Source: Psychrobacillus sp042944905 (lineage in GTDB: Bacteria; Bacillota; Bacilli; Bacillales_A; Planococcaceae). Taken from it: a stretch of 64,000 nt of DNA. The notes under the pieces are model-generated. The model had not been told where the DNA came from, did no database searches, and saw only the letters and a list, made by a program, of their open reading frames with translations. Positions 41,318 to 50,624 of the stretch are shown here, one piece after another. Location of the stretch: positions 3,534,001-3,598,000 of the forward strand of contig NZ_CP168496.1 in assembly GCF_042944905.1 (NCBI RefSeq), written 5' to 3'. The stretch's first letter is position 1. Each line of letters opens with the position of its first letter. The position numbers and the translations under genes are program-made.

Positions 41318-42037
41318 TTATTCTCCTAAGTCTACGTTGTGGTAGACTTGTTGAACGTCTTCTAAATCTTCAATTGCGTCAATCATTTTTTCAAATTGCG
41401 CTTGAGCATCCGCATCTAATGCGATGTCATTTTGAGCAAGCATTGTCAGCTCAGCTACTGTAAAATCTGTTACGCCAGCTGAACGTAATGCCTCTTGTAC
41501 TGCATGGAATTGATCTGGATCTGCGTAAACGATGACGGAATCTTCTTCTTCTAAAATGTCGCGAGCATCTACGTCCGCTTCCATCAATATTTCTAAAACA
41601 TCGTCCGCTGTTTTTCCTTCAAGACCAATAACAGCAGTTGCATCGAACATATAAGCAACAGAACCGCTGACACCCATGTTGCCGCCATTTTTACCAAATG
41701 CAGCACGCACATCCGATGCAGTACGGTTTACGTTATTTGTTAACGCATCCACGATTACCATAGAACCACTTGGACCGAAACCTTCATAACGAAGCTCATC
41801 ATAGCTTTCTTCTGATCCGCCTTTTGCTTTTTCAATTGCTTTATCAATAATATGCTTCGGCACACTGTATGTTTTTGCACGTTCTAATACTACTTTCAAT
41901 GCTTGGTTCGAAGTAGGATCTGGCTCACCTTGTCTTGCAGCTACATATATTTCACGTCCAAACTTCGCGTATATACGGCTAGTATTTGCGTCTTTGGAAG
42001 CTTTCTTTTCTTTTATATTATTCCACTTACGACCCAT
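41318..42037 (-). CDS. yeeI: YebC/TACO1-family protein (YeeI)
   Basis: 239 residues. Begins MGRKWNNIKEKKASKDANTS and includes GREIYVAARQGEPDPTSNQA, YEGFGPSGSMVIVDALTNN and KNGGNMGVSGSVAYMF, almost identical to B. subtilis YeeI. Older annotation calls the family transcriptional regulators; newer work on YebC proteins points to a role at the ribosome, relieving stalling on proline-rich sequences. Single gene with Shine-Dalgarno GAGAG and its own terminator. Confidence 0.93.
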   Translation of the reverse strand: MGRKWNNIKEKKASKDANTSRIYAKFGREIYVAARQGEPDPTSNQALKVVLERAKTYSVPKHIIDKAIEKAKGGSEESYDELRYEGFGPSGSMVIVDALTNNVNRTASDVRAAFGKNGGNMGVSGSVAYMFDATAVIGLEGKTADDVLEILMEADVDARDILEEEDSVIVYADPDQFHAVQEALRSAGVTDFTVAELTMLAQNDIALDADAQAQFEKMIDAIEDLEDVQQVYHNVDLGE

Positions 42038-42145
42038 AAAGTCCCACTCTCTTCCGATTAAGTTTCTGCTTGAATTTATACTGTGTTATTATACATTAAT
42101 TTCATATTAAGTAGCAAAGGAAAATACATTAACTTCCATATATTA

Positions 42146-42574
42146 TCAATTATCTGGATATAAATTTTGTAAAAACGTAATAGATTGTGTAATCATTTCT
42201 TTTAAAACATCTACTTCGATATCATCTACTTTATTAATATATACACATGATTTCCCTGAAGTATACTTCCCAAATCGTTTTAAGCTTTCTTCACGAGTCG
42301 TATCACCTGTTGCAAAATAAAGACTAATCTTTGCTTTTCTTGGAGAGAACCCAACGAGAGGGGCGTCCCCTTCGTGACCGGTCGCATAATGATAATGATA
42401 CGTCCCGAAACCAATAATACTTGGCCCCCACATCTTCGCTTCATAACCTGATGTTTCTTCAAAAATCTCTAAAAGTTTGTAAGCATCTTCTCGTTTCTTC
42501 GGACTATCCACTTTCTCGATAAACTCTACAACATCATGATCCGTCTCTTTCGTCTTTTGCTCATATTTAGCCAT
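42146..42574 (-). CDS. DUF1801 (YdhG-like) domain protein
   Basis: 142 residues. Starts MAKYEQKTKETDHDVVEFIE, then AYKLLEIFEETSGYEAKMWGPSIIGFGTYHYHY (about 32-64) and DAPLVGFSPRKAKISLYF, the DUF1801 signature, with a typical long C-terminal helix. Structure resembles a frataxin-like fold; function unknown. AAGGGGGCC precedes ATG. Single gene. Confidence 0.8.
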   Translation of the reverse strand: MAKYEQKTKETDHDVVEFIEKVDSPKKREDAYKLLEIFEETSGYEAKMWGPSIIGFGTYHYHYATGHEGDAPLVGFSPRKAKISLYFATGDTTREESLKRFGKYTSGKSCVYINKVDDIEVDVLKEMITQSITFLQNLYPDN

Positions 42575-42710
42575 ACGATGGCCCCCTTCAGAAAATAGTT
42601 TTGTAATAGCATCTTATATTGTTCTAGAATTGTTCGGTAATTCCTCTATTTCTCTTAGCTTATATGGTTCCTCTGAAGAACTTTTTTCAACTACAATTCT
42701 CTACAAAAGA

Positions 42711-42740
42711 AAAAGAGCCTATTCAACGATAGACTCTTCT
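42711..42740 (-). terminator. Terminator of the UPF0316 gene
   Basis: GAGTCTAT and ATAGGCTC pair (one G-T) around CGTTGA on the minus strand, followed by TTTTTC. Confidence 0.65.
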
Positions 42741-42743
42741 CAC

Positions 42744-43262
42744 TTATTCAGTTAATTTCACCAAGAACCCACCATTGAATCTAGTGGGTTCATATGAAAT
42801 GATAAATGCCTTTGGAGATAAAGACATAATATATTTTTTAAATTTCTGTTCGTTTTTACGCTTCGCCAATACCTTCATACAAAGTCTTTGACCATCTTTT
42901 CCATCCGCAATCCAAGATGTTACGCCATACCCTTTTGCACGAATTTGACTAGGTAGCTCAATTTCAAATGAATTGACAATTACTTCAAATACGACATAAC
43001 CTAACGCTAATCGATTTTCAATAATACTACCTAAAAATACACCGAGACCCCATCCAATACAATAAGCTACAATATTTAACGGCTTGTCTAGATTATCTAA
43101 TACCATTGTCAAACCCATCAAATAGACAAACACTTCTGCCATTGATAAAAATGAAGCAATTACTCTGTAACCTTTGATAACTAATATTAATCGCAATGTA
43201 GTGAGTGTCATATATGTTACGTTTATAACAATTATGAGTAATACTATTGAATCCACATTCAT
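42744..43262 (-). CDS. UPF0316 membrane protein (DUF5698/DUF2179, YebE-like)
   Basis: 172 residues. Three TM helices (about 6-25, 35-55, 60-80), then the cytoplasmic DUF2179 domain with GYGVTSWIADGKDGQRLCMKVLAKRKNE. The combination IVINVTYMTLTTLRLILVIKGYRVIASFLSMAEVF is the UPF0316 signature. Function unknown. It follows the hydrolase gene on the same strand after 25 bases. Confidence 0.85.
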   Translation of the reverse strand: MNVDSIVLLIIVINVTYMTLTTLRLILVIKGYRVIASFLSMAEVFVYLMGLTMVLDNLDKPLNIVAYCIGWGLGVFLGSIIENRLALGYVVFEVIVNSFEIELPSQIRAKGYGVTSWIADGKDGQRLCMKVLAKRKNEQKFKKYIMSLSPKAFIISYEPTRFNGGFLVKLTE

Positions 43263-43287
43263 TTCCAGCTTTCCTCAAAGATAATCA

Positions 43288-45333
43288 TTAAACAAAATCA
43301 CGCTCTACTTCGAAAGTCTGCAGTTCGTCATATACGATCTCTTCACCTTCAAAAGCTTTTAAATGATTCGTTATGTAAAACTTAGTTTCATCTGATTTCA
43401 TCGTGCTTGTTGATTCTAATCGGGTTTGCCATTCTTCCCTGCCAACAGTTAACTTCCAATCACATTGAACATAGGCGGATAATGGATCTCCTTCTACTAT
43501 TTTATAGACATTACGATTTTCACTACCATATTCCATCCCGTTATACGGTAGGCGTCTACATCCCTCGTCTGAAAAGTCATCTAAAATCCATTCATTCGTA
43601 ATGGTATTATGTTTAATTTCTCTTGTTCTTCCCGCTTCTCTTAAGATTTCTCGTTCCATTACTTCTGCAGTTTCAGGATATTCAAACGGACGAATCTCTT
43701 GTATTTCATCTGTTTTTGTATAAACAGGCAACAGTAATTTAGAATCCTCATCTTTAATTACTACTATTACAGCTTCTTCAGCAGATGGCCATGCGTGTGG
43801 CCAATTCGTTGGAGAAAGTGACACTTGAAGCTTGTGGCCCTTTGGCATCTTGTATCCAATTGCATCGAGCTCAATAGTTACTGTAATTTCTTCATTAATG
43901 GGAACATCTTCTGGGAACTCATGATTATTTCGATGAGTCAAATTCAGTTGACCCCATGTGATTAACTTGGAAGTTCCTTCAGGAGATAGATCGCTTAAAC
44001 GTACCGCTATATTTGCTTGTTTTTTATCACATAGCAATTTTAGTTGCACTTTTGGGAATCCTAAAATAGCTACTTCCTCTGTTAGTTCCTTACTTGTAAA
44101 AGTTGTAGACAGTCCATTTTCTATATTTTGATCGGATGCCATATCTCCCTCTTGACCAAAAGGACAAAAAACTCCTGCGTAAAGACCATGTTGCTGATGC
44201 GTCTTCAATTGCTCCGATTCATTTTTGGATTGCTCCATTAAATCTTGATCACCAAAATAATACTTTTTGTCTGCTACGCTTTGCATGGTCCAACCATCTT
44301 CCACTATCCACTCACCAGGACGAGTATAATAGTCTGTTTTGGGAGGAACTGCATCTTGCATATATACACGGAAAGACGGCTCGTCCATAATGCCTGTATC
44401 TTCTCCCTTTAACCACTGATCCCACCAACGTATACATTCTTGTAAGAAACCAATTTGGGGCCCTGGAACTGCAACTTCCGGATATTCATGTGCCCAAGGA
44501 CCAACCAATCCTTTTTTTGGTCCTTTTAAATTTTCCATTAAACGGAATACTGCGTTTGTATAGCCGTCTGCCCATCCTCCTACAGCATACACAGGAATTT
44601 TAATATTTTCATAGTTCTCACATACAGAGCCGTGCTTCCAAAACTCGTCTCTGCGCTGATGACGCATCCATTCCTCCACATAGGGTGGTGTTTTTTTCAG
44701 ACGATCCAACCAATTTTCTCGCCAACTATCTCCGACATGCTTTGGATCAGCAGGGCGTGCACTATATACTAACATCGTTGAAGCCCACCATAACATGTCT
44801 GAAGCCAATAAAGCTCCGCCCTTATAATGCACGTCATCTGCATAACGATCATCCGTAGAACATAGTGTAATAACCGTCTTCAAAGCAGGATGTTGTCTTG
44901 CAGCAACTTGTAGACCATTGAATCCTCCCCAAGACTTCCCGATCATACCAACGGAACCTGTTGACCATTCTTGTTTTTCAATCCAGTCTAAAATTTCTAA
45001 TGCATCATCTTGCTCTTGCTTCAAATATTCATCGTATAATATTCCTTCAGAGTCTCCTGAACCTCGCATATCCACTCGCACACAAGCATAACCATGACCT
45101 GCAAAGTAGGGATGACGAATCGAATCACGCAATGCAGTAAACTCATTTTTCCGGTATGGAATATATTCTAAAATTACCGGTACCGGTTGACTATATGCCT
45201 CTTTTGGAACCCAAAGCTTAGCAGATAAACGAGTTCCATCTGACATTGGGATCCAAATATGATCCGTAACATCAACTTCAAACGGAAATTCTCTTTTTAT
45301 CGACCGCGTACTTTCACGAACATTGAAAACCAT
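43288..45333 (-). CDS. CocE/NonD family hydrolase (X-Pro dipeptidyl-peptidase S15 fold)
   Basis: 681 residues. Alpha/beta hydrolase with nucleophile GKSWGGFNGL (about 133), Asp in GGWADGYTNAV (about 253), His in GPWAHEYP (about 282), then a C-terminal jelly-roll (about 400-560) with LSPTNWPHAWPSAEE. CocE-like enzymes hydrolyse esters or amides. An extra C-terminal region (560-681) is present. Its ATG overlaps the stop of the BCCT transporter by one base, so enzyme and transporter probably handle the same or related quaternary-amine compound; that is inference. Confidence 0.88.
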   Translation of the reverse strand: MVFNVRESTRSIKREFPFEVDVTDHIWIPMSDGTRLSAKLWVPKEAYSQPVPVILEYIPYRKNEFTALRDSIRHPYFAGHGYACVRVDMRGSGDSEGILYDEYLKQEQDDALEILDWIEKQEWSTGSVGMIGKSWGGFNGLQVAARQHPALKTVITLCSTDDRYADDVHYKGGALLASDMLWWASTMLVYSARPADPKHVGDSWRENWLDRLKKTPPYVEEWMRHQRRDEFWKHGSVCENYENIKIPVYAVGGWADGYTNAVFRLMENLKGPKKGLVGPWAHEYPEVAVPGPQIGFLQECIRWWDQWLKGEDTGIMDEPSFRVYMQDAVPPKTDYYTRPGEWIVEDGWTMQSVADKKYYFGDQDLMEQSKNESEQLKTHQQHGLYAGVFCPFGQEGDMASDQNIENGLSTTFTSKELTEEVAILGFPKVQLKLLCDKKQANIAVRLSDLSPEGTSKLITWGQLNLTHRNNHEFPEDVPINEEITVTIELDAIGYKMPKGHKLQVSLSPTNWPHAWPSAEEAVIVVIKDEDSKLLLPVYTKTDEIQEIRPFEYPETAEVMEREILREAGRTREIKHNTITNEWILDDFSDEGCRRLPYNGMEYGSENRNVYKIVEGDPLSAYVQCDWKLTVGREEWQTRLESTSTMKSDETKFYITNHLKAFEGEEIVYDELQTFEVERDFV

Positions 45334-46877
45334 TATTTATCTCCCTCTTTCAAAGGTTTGATAACTCCATCTGGATAATCCTTCTTAAGCCAACGAATTA
45401 GTGACGCTGCTAATAATAAATAAACGATAATAACTGGTGCAGATACAATAACAGCGGATGTTTGAATAACTTTTAGTCCACCGATTAATAATAACGAAAT
45501 AGCAAGTCCTGCAAGAATAGCTCCCCATAGCATACGATGCCAACGTGCGGGTTCTTGATTTCCGACTAATTTTTTCGTTGCAATTGCAGATAAAATATAA
45601 GTCGCTGAATCTAGTGATGTTGCAAGGAAGATAAAGCCTAAAACAATAAAGAACGGCATGACAAGCTTACTAAGTGGTAAAGTTTTCAACACGGCAACAA
45701 TAGCAGCCGGTCCACCTTCGTTATTTAAAACATCTGCAACGTTTAACGTATCTGTCAATTGAAGATTTAATGTGTACCCTCCAAAAATTGCAAAGTAAAT
45801 CCAACTACCTAACGAACCCCAAAGTAAAATATGTGTGATTAACTGTCGAATAGTTCGTCCTCTTGAAATACGAGCAACGAATAGTCCCATAAATGGCGCA
45901 GTAGCTGCAAACCAAGCCCAGTAAAATACTGTCCATGCCTGCGGGAATCCTCCATGGTTAATCGGATCCGTCGAAAAGCTCATCATAGCAAAATTTTGAA
46001 GCATCATTCCAAAGCTATTTGAAAAGTTAGATAGAATGAATAATGTAGGACCTGCTATTAAAACAAATACAGCAAGTGCCAAAGCCATATAAACATTCCA
46101 ATCACTCAATTTACGAATTCCTTTATATAAGCCCATATAAGCACTTGCACAATAAATAATTGTCCATATAATGATGATTATAATGCTCAATGTCATGGAT
46201 TGTGCAACACCAAATACTTCACCAATTACTGCTGAAATCATTGGAACGCCTAATCCTAGTGATGTTCCAAGACCACCAACTAAACTCCAAATTACTAAAA
46301 TGTCTATCATTTGCCCAATGAAACCATCTGCATATTTCCCTAATATTCCACGGCAAGCAGTACTAATTTTTAACGAATGATTCTTTTTAACAAAAAACGA
46401 ATAAGCAATTGTTACTGTTGGCATTGCATACAAACACCATGCGGATATTCCCCAATGGAACATACCATATGCAACAGCCCAGCTAGCAGCTTCGTTTGAA
46501 TTAGGTTCAATACCAAATGGAGGTCCCATATAGTAGTAGATTGGTTCCATCATGGACCAAAACATAATACTTGTTCCCATACCTGCACAGAAAAGCATCG
46601 CTCCCCAACTAAAAGTAGAGAACTCTGGTGCTTCATCGCCAAGTTTCACATTCCCATACTTACTAAAAACTAACCACATCAACATAACAAACAATCCAAA
46701 AGTTAAAAATTGAAAGGCCCAATCTAACTTATATGTAATAGCTGTCATTAAATTATTTAATACCGGTTCCGCAGAGTCTTTAAAAATTACTAACAATAGC
46801 GTTGCCGCAACAATGACAACTAATGAAGACCAAAATACAAGTGGATCAATTTTAACTTTTCCCATACCCTTTTCCAT
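45333..46877 (-). CDS. BCCT-family betaine/carnitine/choline transporter
   Basis: 514 residues, 12 TM helices. BCCT hallmarks: WGAMLFCAGMGTSIMFWSMMEP, LVIWSLVGGLGTSLGLGVPM, and the Trp-rich segment AWTVFYWAWFAATAPFMGLFVARISRGRTI (about 310-339). Transports quaternary ammonium compounds. There is no long C-terminal osmosensor tail (ends KKDYPDGVIKPLKEGDK), which fits a catabolic importer such as CaiT more than an osmoregulated one. Operon with the CocE hydrolase, divergent from a TetR gene. Confidence 0.9.
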   Translation of the reverse strand: MEKGMGKVKIDPLVFWSSLVVIVAATLLLVIFKDSAEPVLNNLMTAITYKLDWAFQFLTFGLFVMLMWLVFSKYGNVKLGDEAPEFSTFSWGAMLFCAGMGTSIMFWSMMEPIYYYMGPPFGIEPNSNEAASWAVAYGMFHWGISAWCLYAMPTVTIAYSFFVKKNHSLKISTACRGILGKYADGFIGQMIDILVIWSLVGGLGTSLGLGVPMISAVIGEVFGVAQSMTLSIIIIIIWTIIYCASAYMGLYKGIRKLSDWNVYMALALAVFVLIAGPTLFILSNFSNSFGMMLQNFAMMSFSTDPINHGGFPQAWTVFYWAWFAATAPFMGLFVARISRGRTIRQLITHILLWGSLGSWIYFAIFGGYTLNLQLTDTLNVADVLNNEGGPAAIVAVLKTLPLSKLVMPFFIVLGFIFLATSLDSATYILSAIATKKLVGNQEPARWHRMLWGAILAGLAISLLLIGGLKVIQTSAVIVSAPVIIVYLLLAASLIRWLKKDYPDGVIKPLKEGDK

Positions 46878-46904
46878 ATTATTTCCCCTTTTGCGTGTTT
46901 TTAT

Positions 46905-46966
46905 TAATCATGGTTACTTTATAATCATGATTATATTTTTATACTTTGATATTGTATCATGGTATA
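46905..46966. promoter_or_regulatory. Three CATG-centred palindromes between BCCT and tetR
   Basis: TAATCATGGTTA (46905-46916), the perfect 14-mer ATAATCATGATTAT (46921-46934) and GTATCATGGTATA (46954-46966). The last overlaps a TATAAT (46963-46968) for tetR and the second overlaps a minus-strand TATAAT for the transporter. Probable TetR operators. Confidence 0.55.
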
Positions 46967-46981
46967 ATTAAGTCATCAATA

Positions 46982-46996
46982 TATTTTCTGAAAATT
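46982..46996 (+). promoter_or_regulatory. Candidate CodY box upstream of tetR
   Basis: TATTTTCTGAAAATT matches the CodY consensus AATTTTCWGAAAATT at 14 of 15 positions. It lies 13 bases past the -10 box and 33 before the tetR ATG. Confidence 0.6.
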
Positions 46997-47029
46997 ATTT
47001 CTTTAATGTAGTTGGGGGTGATCTTACAA

Positions 47030-47689
47030 ATGAATAAGAAAGAATTGAAACGAAGAAGAATGTGGACCTACTTCATAGATGCTACAGAGGAATTAATAAA
47101 GACAGAAGGATTTCAACAAGTAACGATACGAAATGTCGCTGAAAAAGCTGGTTATAATAGTGCGACGATCTATAACTATTTTGCGGAGTTCTCTCATCTA
47201 TTATTTTTTGCCTCTTTAAAATTTTTAAGACCTTATTTTACAAAGGTTACCAATGAAATGAATAAAGAGGATGATCCCATTAAAAAGTACATCATTACTT
47301 GGGAATGTTATAGTGAATACTCCTTTAATAATCCCGACATTTTTAATTCCGTTTTTCTCATGGACTTAGGGGATCATCCTGAAAATTTACTTGAGCGCTA
47401 TTATGAACTTTATCCATCTGATTTATTGGAAATTCCTGAGGAACTTCATCCACTCATATTTGATCGAAATATCTCATCCAGAGGTCGTTTTGCCCTAAGT
47501 GGAATTGTTGCTGATGGCATATTAAGTGAGGAAAAAGCGGAAGAACTAAATGAGCTTACCAACTTAGTTTGGCAAGGTATGTTCTCCAACATGTTAAATA
47601 ACCGAGCATATTATTCACCTGAAGAGGCTCATGAACGTACGATGAAATATGTAAAGAAAATAATCTACATGATGGTTGATGAAAACTAA
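47030..47689 (+). CDS. TetR/AcrR-family transcriptional regulator
   Basis: 219 residues from ATG 47030; GGGGGTG is 9 bases upstream and an in-frame TTG at 47012 lies in it. N-terminal HTH WTYFIDATEELIKTEGFQQVTIRNVAEKAGYNSATIYNYFAEF (about 13-55). The C-terminal domain with YIITWECYSEYSFNNPDIFNSVFLMD is of the choline/BCCT-associated kind as far as its position suggests. Likely controls the divergent BCCT-hydrolase operon and itself. Confidence 0.87.
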   Translation: MNKKELKRRRMWTYFIDATEELIKTEGFQQVTIRNVAEKAGYNSATIYNYFAEFSHLLFFASLKFLRPYFTKVTNEMNKEDDPIKKYIITWECYSEYSFNNPDIFNSVFLMDLGDHPENLLERYYELYPSDLLEIPEELHPLIFDRNISSRGRFALSGIVADGILSEEKAEELNELTNLVWQGMFSNMLNNRAYYSPEEAHERTMKYVKKIIYMMVDEN

Positions 47690-47724
47690 AAGGAGCATTC
47701 CATTTCCAGGAATGCCCCTTCTTT
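47690..47724. terminator. Bidirectional terminator
   Basis: GGAGCATTCC and GGAATGCCCC arms pair around ATTTCCA, followed by TTCTTTC; the opposite strand has CTTTTAG. Between tetR and the convergent GNAT gene. Confidence 0.7.
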
Positions 47725-47727
47725 CAG

Positions 47728-48183
47728 CTATAATTCTTTCTCCATAACAATCTTATGGGTCCCTTTTTCACTCGTAAAAGTTTCCATTACATCAAATCCA
47801 TGCTTAATATTTAATAGGAGCATTTCTCGTCTTTTATTTCTAGAAATTGTACGAACCTTCGTGTAGCCAAGTGAGCTAATCAGCTTATGTTGTCGTCTCA
47901 TAAGTTCAGAAGCAATTCCTTTTCCACGATAATCAGAATGGATTCCTCCGAGCCAGCTATAAAAAGTGTCCTTTGCAAATTCGTACCCAATTTTAAAACC
48001 TACAACTCTATTCCCATCTAATGCTACAAAGATTAATAGATTTTCTTTCTTTACTAACTCTTCTTCTGTAAGTTTTGCACCTTCAAATACATGTTCATGG
48101 ACTTCCATAATTCCAGCAAGTATTTCGGAACTCAGTGTTGTCAGGAAATATAGGAATTCCAATTGGCTATCCCGATTCAACAT
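47728..48183 (-). CDS. GNAT-family N-acetyltransferase
   Basis: 151 residues. WLGGIHSDYRGKGIASELMRRQHKLISSLG (about 82-111) is the acetyl-CoA loop; VRTISRNKRREMLLLNIKHGFDVM follows. Substrate unknown. Directly upstream lies the truncated SRPBCC remnant. Confidence 0.8.
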   Translation of the reverse strand: MLNRDSQLEFLYFLTTLSSEILAGIMEVHEHVFEGAKLTEEELVKKENLLIFVALDGNRVVGFKIGYEFAKDTFYSWLGGIHSDYRGKGIASELMRRQHKLISSLGYTKVRTISRNKRREMLLLNIKHGFDVMETFTSEKGTHKIVMEKEL

Positions 48184-48213
48184 CTTTCACCCATCTCTGC
48201 AATCTTTTTCAAC

Positions 48214-48333
48214 TCATTTGCTATTTTCATTCGAATTCCTAGTAGTTTTCGTATGAATCTCCACGTCTCTAGCAAAATCAAAACACTTATTAATGGGAGC
48301 CTCCATATATGTAGTATGTTTTATTACAGGCAA
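48214..48333 (-). pseudogene. SRPBCC-family gene, N-terminal remnant
   Basis: TTG start at 48333 with GAGAGG upstream reads MPVIKHTTYMEAPINKCFDF then ARDVEIHTKTTRNSNENSK and stops at 48214. The first 30 residues match the start of SRPBCC (YndB/cell-division-inhibitor-like) proteins, which are about 150 residues long. The remaining two thirds are missing, and the GNAT gene follows 30 bases on. It lies right after the MarR gene, probably once its operon partner. Confidence 0.6.
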
Positions 48334-48346
48334 ATGAACCTACCTC

Positions 48347-48793
48347 TCACTTTTCTATTTCACTCAAATTTTGGAGTATCTTTTCATATAAGGTTAATAG
48401 TTGTTTAAGTTCTTCCTCACTTAATGCACTAAATAATTCAATGTGAAGCTTTTCTCCTTTTACTATCGCCTCTTGTAGTAACTCTTCTCCTTTTGGAGTA
48501 ATTTTAAGCAAAACATTACGGCGATCCTCTTCATTGTATATTCTTTCTACATATTTTTCTTTTACCAGTTTTGTAGAAATGTTCGTGATAGCTCCCGGCG
48601 TGTATCCTAAACTTGATGCCAACACCGTGGATTTCTGTAGTCCATTTTTATTGAGCTCTGATAAAACGAGTACTGGGGACAAACCGATACTTTTGTTAAA
48701 CGATTTTGTAAATCTAACTATTGTTTCATTCGATAAAGTTTCGAATTTTCGTATCACTTTAAAAATATCTTGTTCCAATGCAAACTCCTCCAA
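48347..48793 (-). CDS. MarR-family transcriptional regulator
   Basis: 148 residues. Winged helix with SPVLVLSELNKNGLQKSTVLASSLGYTPGAITNISTKLVKEKYVERIYNEEDRRNVLLKITPKGEELL (about 38-105); the DRR wing motif is intact. Dimer helices at both ends. Ligand unknown. GGAGG precedes ATG. The partner gene downstream (SRPBCC) is truncated, so the regulator may have lost its original target. Confidence 0.87.
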   Translation of the reverse strand: MEEFALEQDIFKVIRKFETLSNETIVRFTKSFNKSIGLSPVLVLSELNKNGLQKSTVLASSLGYTPGAITNISTKLVKEKYVERIYNEEDRRNVLLKITPKGEELLQEAIVKGEKLHIELFSALSEEELKQLLTLYEKILQNLSEIEK

Positions 48794-48844
48794 AATATAA
48801 ACGTCATTACAGTTATTTTAGCTTACTTTTTAAAGAATTGGCTT

Positions 48845-50440
48845 TTATTTTTTATAATAAGCACGGGACACGAGTAATCCAACCGTTCCAAGAACGATGA
48901 ATAGCAATGCTCTAACAGGTACTGAAACTAATGGTATGTCTAATAAAATAATTTTTGCTAAAGTAAAAAACAGTACACCAACACCGACATACTTTCCTTG
49001 TTGCAACGAATACCGGCGACTTAATAACATATATAGAATAGATACAGCAATCCATAAAGAACTAGTAAATAGACGCTCCAAATTACTTCCGGAATCTCCT
49101 GCAATAATACTAGCAATCATCTGTAAAAAGTATAGTAACAAAACGCTGAAATATGCTATCCCGATATTAAAAATCATATACTTTTTCTGTTTGCTTATAG
49201 CTGCGAGCAAATAAATTCCATAGCCAGTTATCACTATAAAGACTATCCAGTGCAACATCTCCCATGAAAACCAACTAGTAATGGGAGTGTAGAATACATA
49301 GCACAATGCGATAAAGTAGGTGATACCAAACAGGGTTGCGTGTAATATATGATTGAACTTTTTATACACTAACAAGTAAATAATACTCAAGCCAACAATT
49401 CCTTCAAAAAATAAATCATCTATTTGTAGCTGCATAAGCATTAACAAAGCGATTGAACCATTTGCTATAAAAATTGGCGTACGAATCAAGTCGTTCTTAT
49501 ACATATACAGGCAAACTCCATACACAAGTGCAATGACCACTAATAAAAAGGATGCTTCATTTTCTGTGAAAACAATCCGAAACCACATTGCAGTGAAAAG
49601 CATAACTGAAAAAAGTGTATAAGCCTGATCCTTTAACATTCGTTTTGTTTTCAAGAAGCCAATCAATAAAGCTCCATGCTGTAGCAATATCGGAAGAACA
49701 GCAATCCATTTGAATGCTTCGGGTATATTAGTAAAAATAAAAAATACTACTATAGCTATTTGTAGCAAAATGGTAGAGATATAATATAAAGCTTTATAAC
49801 TATATCGAAGTGCTATCCACAAGAAAAGTATAAAGAGGAGGGCTTCATAAAATGAAAACAGCGGAATATTTGGTGAAACACTTTTAATTAAAAATGGGAC
49901 AAATACTCCTCCTACAGTGGAAACAATTCCAATTCCTTGTGATTTGAATTTATAAGTTAGAAATAACCCCAATATAATCCAAGTTACATTTAAAATAAAG
50001 GATATTCCAGGTCCAGTCATCGCATAGAGTTGATGCATTGCAAAAGTGGTTAACATGAAAATAGGAATAGCCCCGCCTAGAAGCATTTGTCCTAAACTTT
50101 TCCGACTTTGTTTTATTTGCCATACACCTAATCCGATTAGTACGAAACCAACGATATATCCAAGTGCAACTTTTACTTGAGCATTTAAAATACCGTAATC
50201 AGAGGCAGCCTTGAATGCCCAAAGGATACCTACAATAAAAACAATTATAAATAAAGGTGGCAAGATTTTCTGAAATATAAGTGTATCCCATTCAATTGCT
50301 GTTTTTTCTTGTTGTTTCGTATGGACACTAGGATTTTGAGATGGAACGATAGATTGTTTCATATATAATTGTTCCTCTAAAAAACGAACACGCTGTTCCA
50401 AGTGCGCTACTCTTTTTTCTAGAACTTTATTCTCTCCCAT
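48845..50440 (-). CDS. DUF2339 polytopic membrane protein
   Basis: 531 residues. N-terminal coiled coil 2-27 (VLEKRVAHLEQRVRFLEEQL), short linker, then about 16 TM helices (from 58). ILWAFKAASDYGILNAQVKVALGYIVGFVLIGLG and GIGIVSTVGGVFVPFLI are DUF2339 hallmarks. Function unknown. GGAGGG precedes ATG. Single gene. Confidence 0.85.
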   Translation of the reverse strand: MGENKVLEKRVAHLEQRVRFLEEQLYMKQSIVPSQNPSVHTKQQEKTAIEWDTLIFQKILPPLFIIVFIVGILWAFKAASDYGILNAQVKVALGYIVGFVLIGLGVWQIKQSRKSLGQMLLGGAIPIFMLTTFAMHQLYAMTGPGISFILNVTWIILGLFLTYKFKSQGIGIVSTVGGVFVPFLIKSVSPNIPLFSFYEALLFILFLWIALRYSYKALYYISTILLQIAIVVFFIFTNIPEAFKWIAVLPILLQHGALLIGFLKTKRMLKDQAYTLFSVMLFTAMWFRIVFTENEASFLLVVIALVYGVCLYMYKNDLIRTPIFIANGSIALLMLMQLQIDDLFFEGIVGLSIIYLLVYKKFNHILHATLFGITYFIALCYVFYTPITSWFSWEMLHWIVFIVITGYGIYLLAAISKQKKYMIFNIGIAYFSVLLLYFLQMIASIIAGDSGSNLERLFTSSLWIAVSILYMLLSRRYSLQQGKYVGVGVLFFTLAKIILLDIPLVSVPVRALLFIVLGTVGLLVSRAYYKK

Positions 50441-50624
50441 TTAAACCCTCCTTCTGAATAGCTTCTACTCATACTATTAGACAAATGATGAAAATATCCT
50501 TTATTTATCCTCTTCGTTCTTTTTTCAGCCTGACAATTAATATTAGTTCATTCATTATTTTCACTCTTTACGATTAATTATTGTTATACTTTTACTATTA
50601 AAGAAGATACGAGGAGAATTACAC

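Noticed and set aside
41318..42037. Classical DNA-binding transcription factor
   Set aside because: YeeI/YebC/TACO1 proteins carry that label in databases, but no DNA-binding motif is visible and ribosome-related function is better supported.
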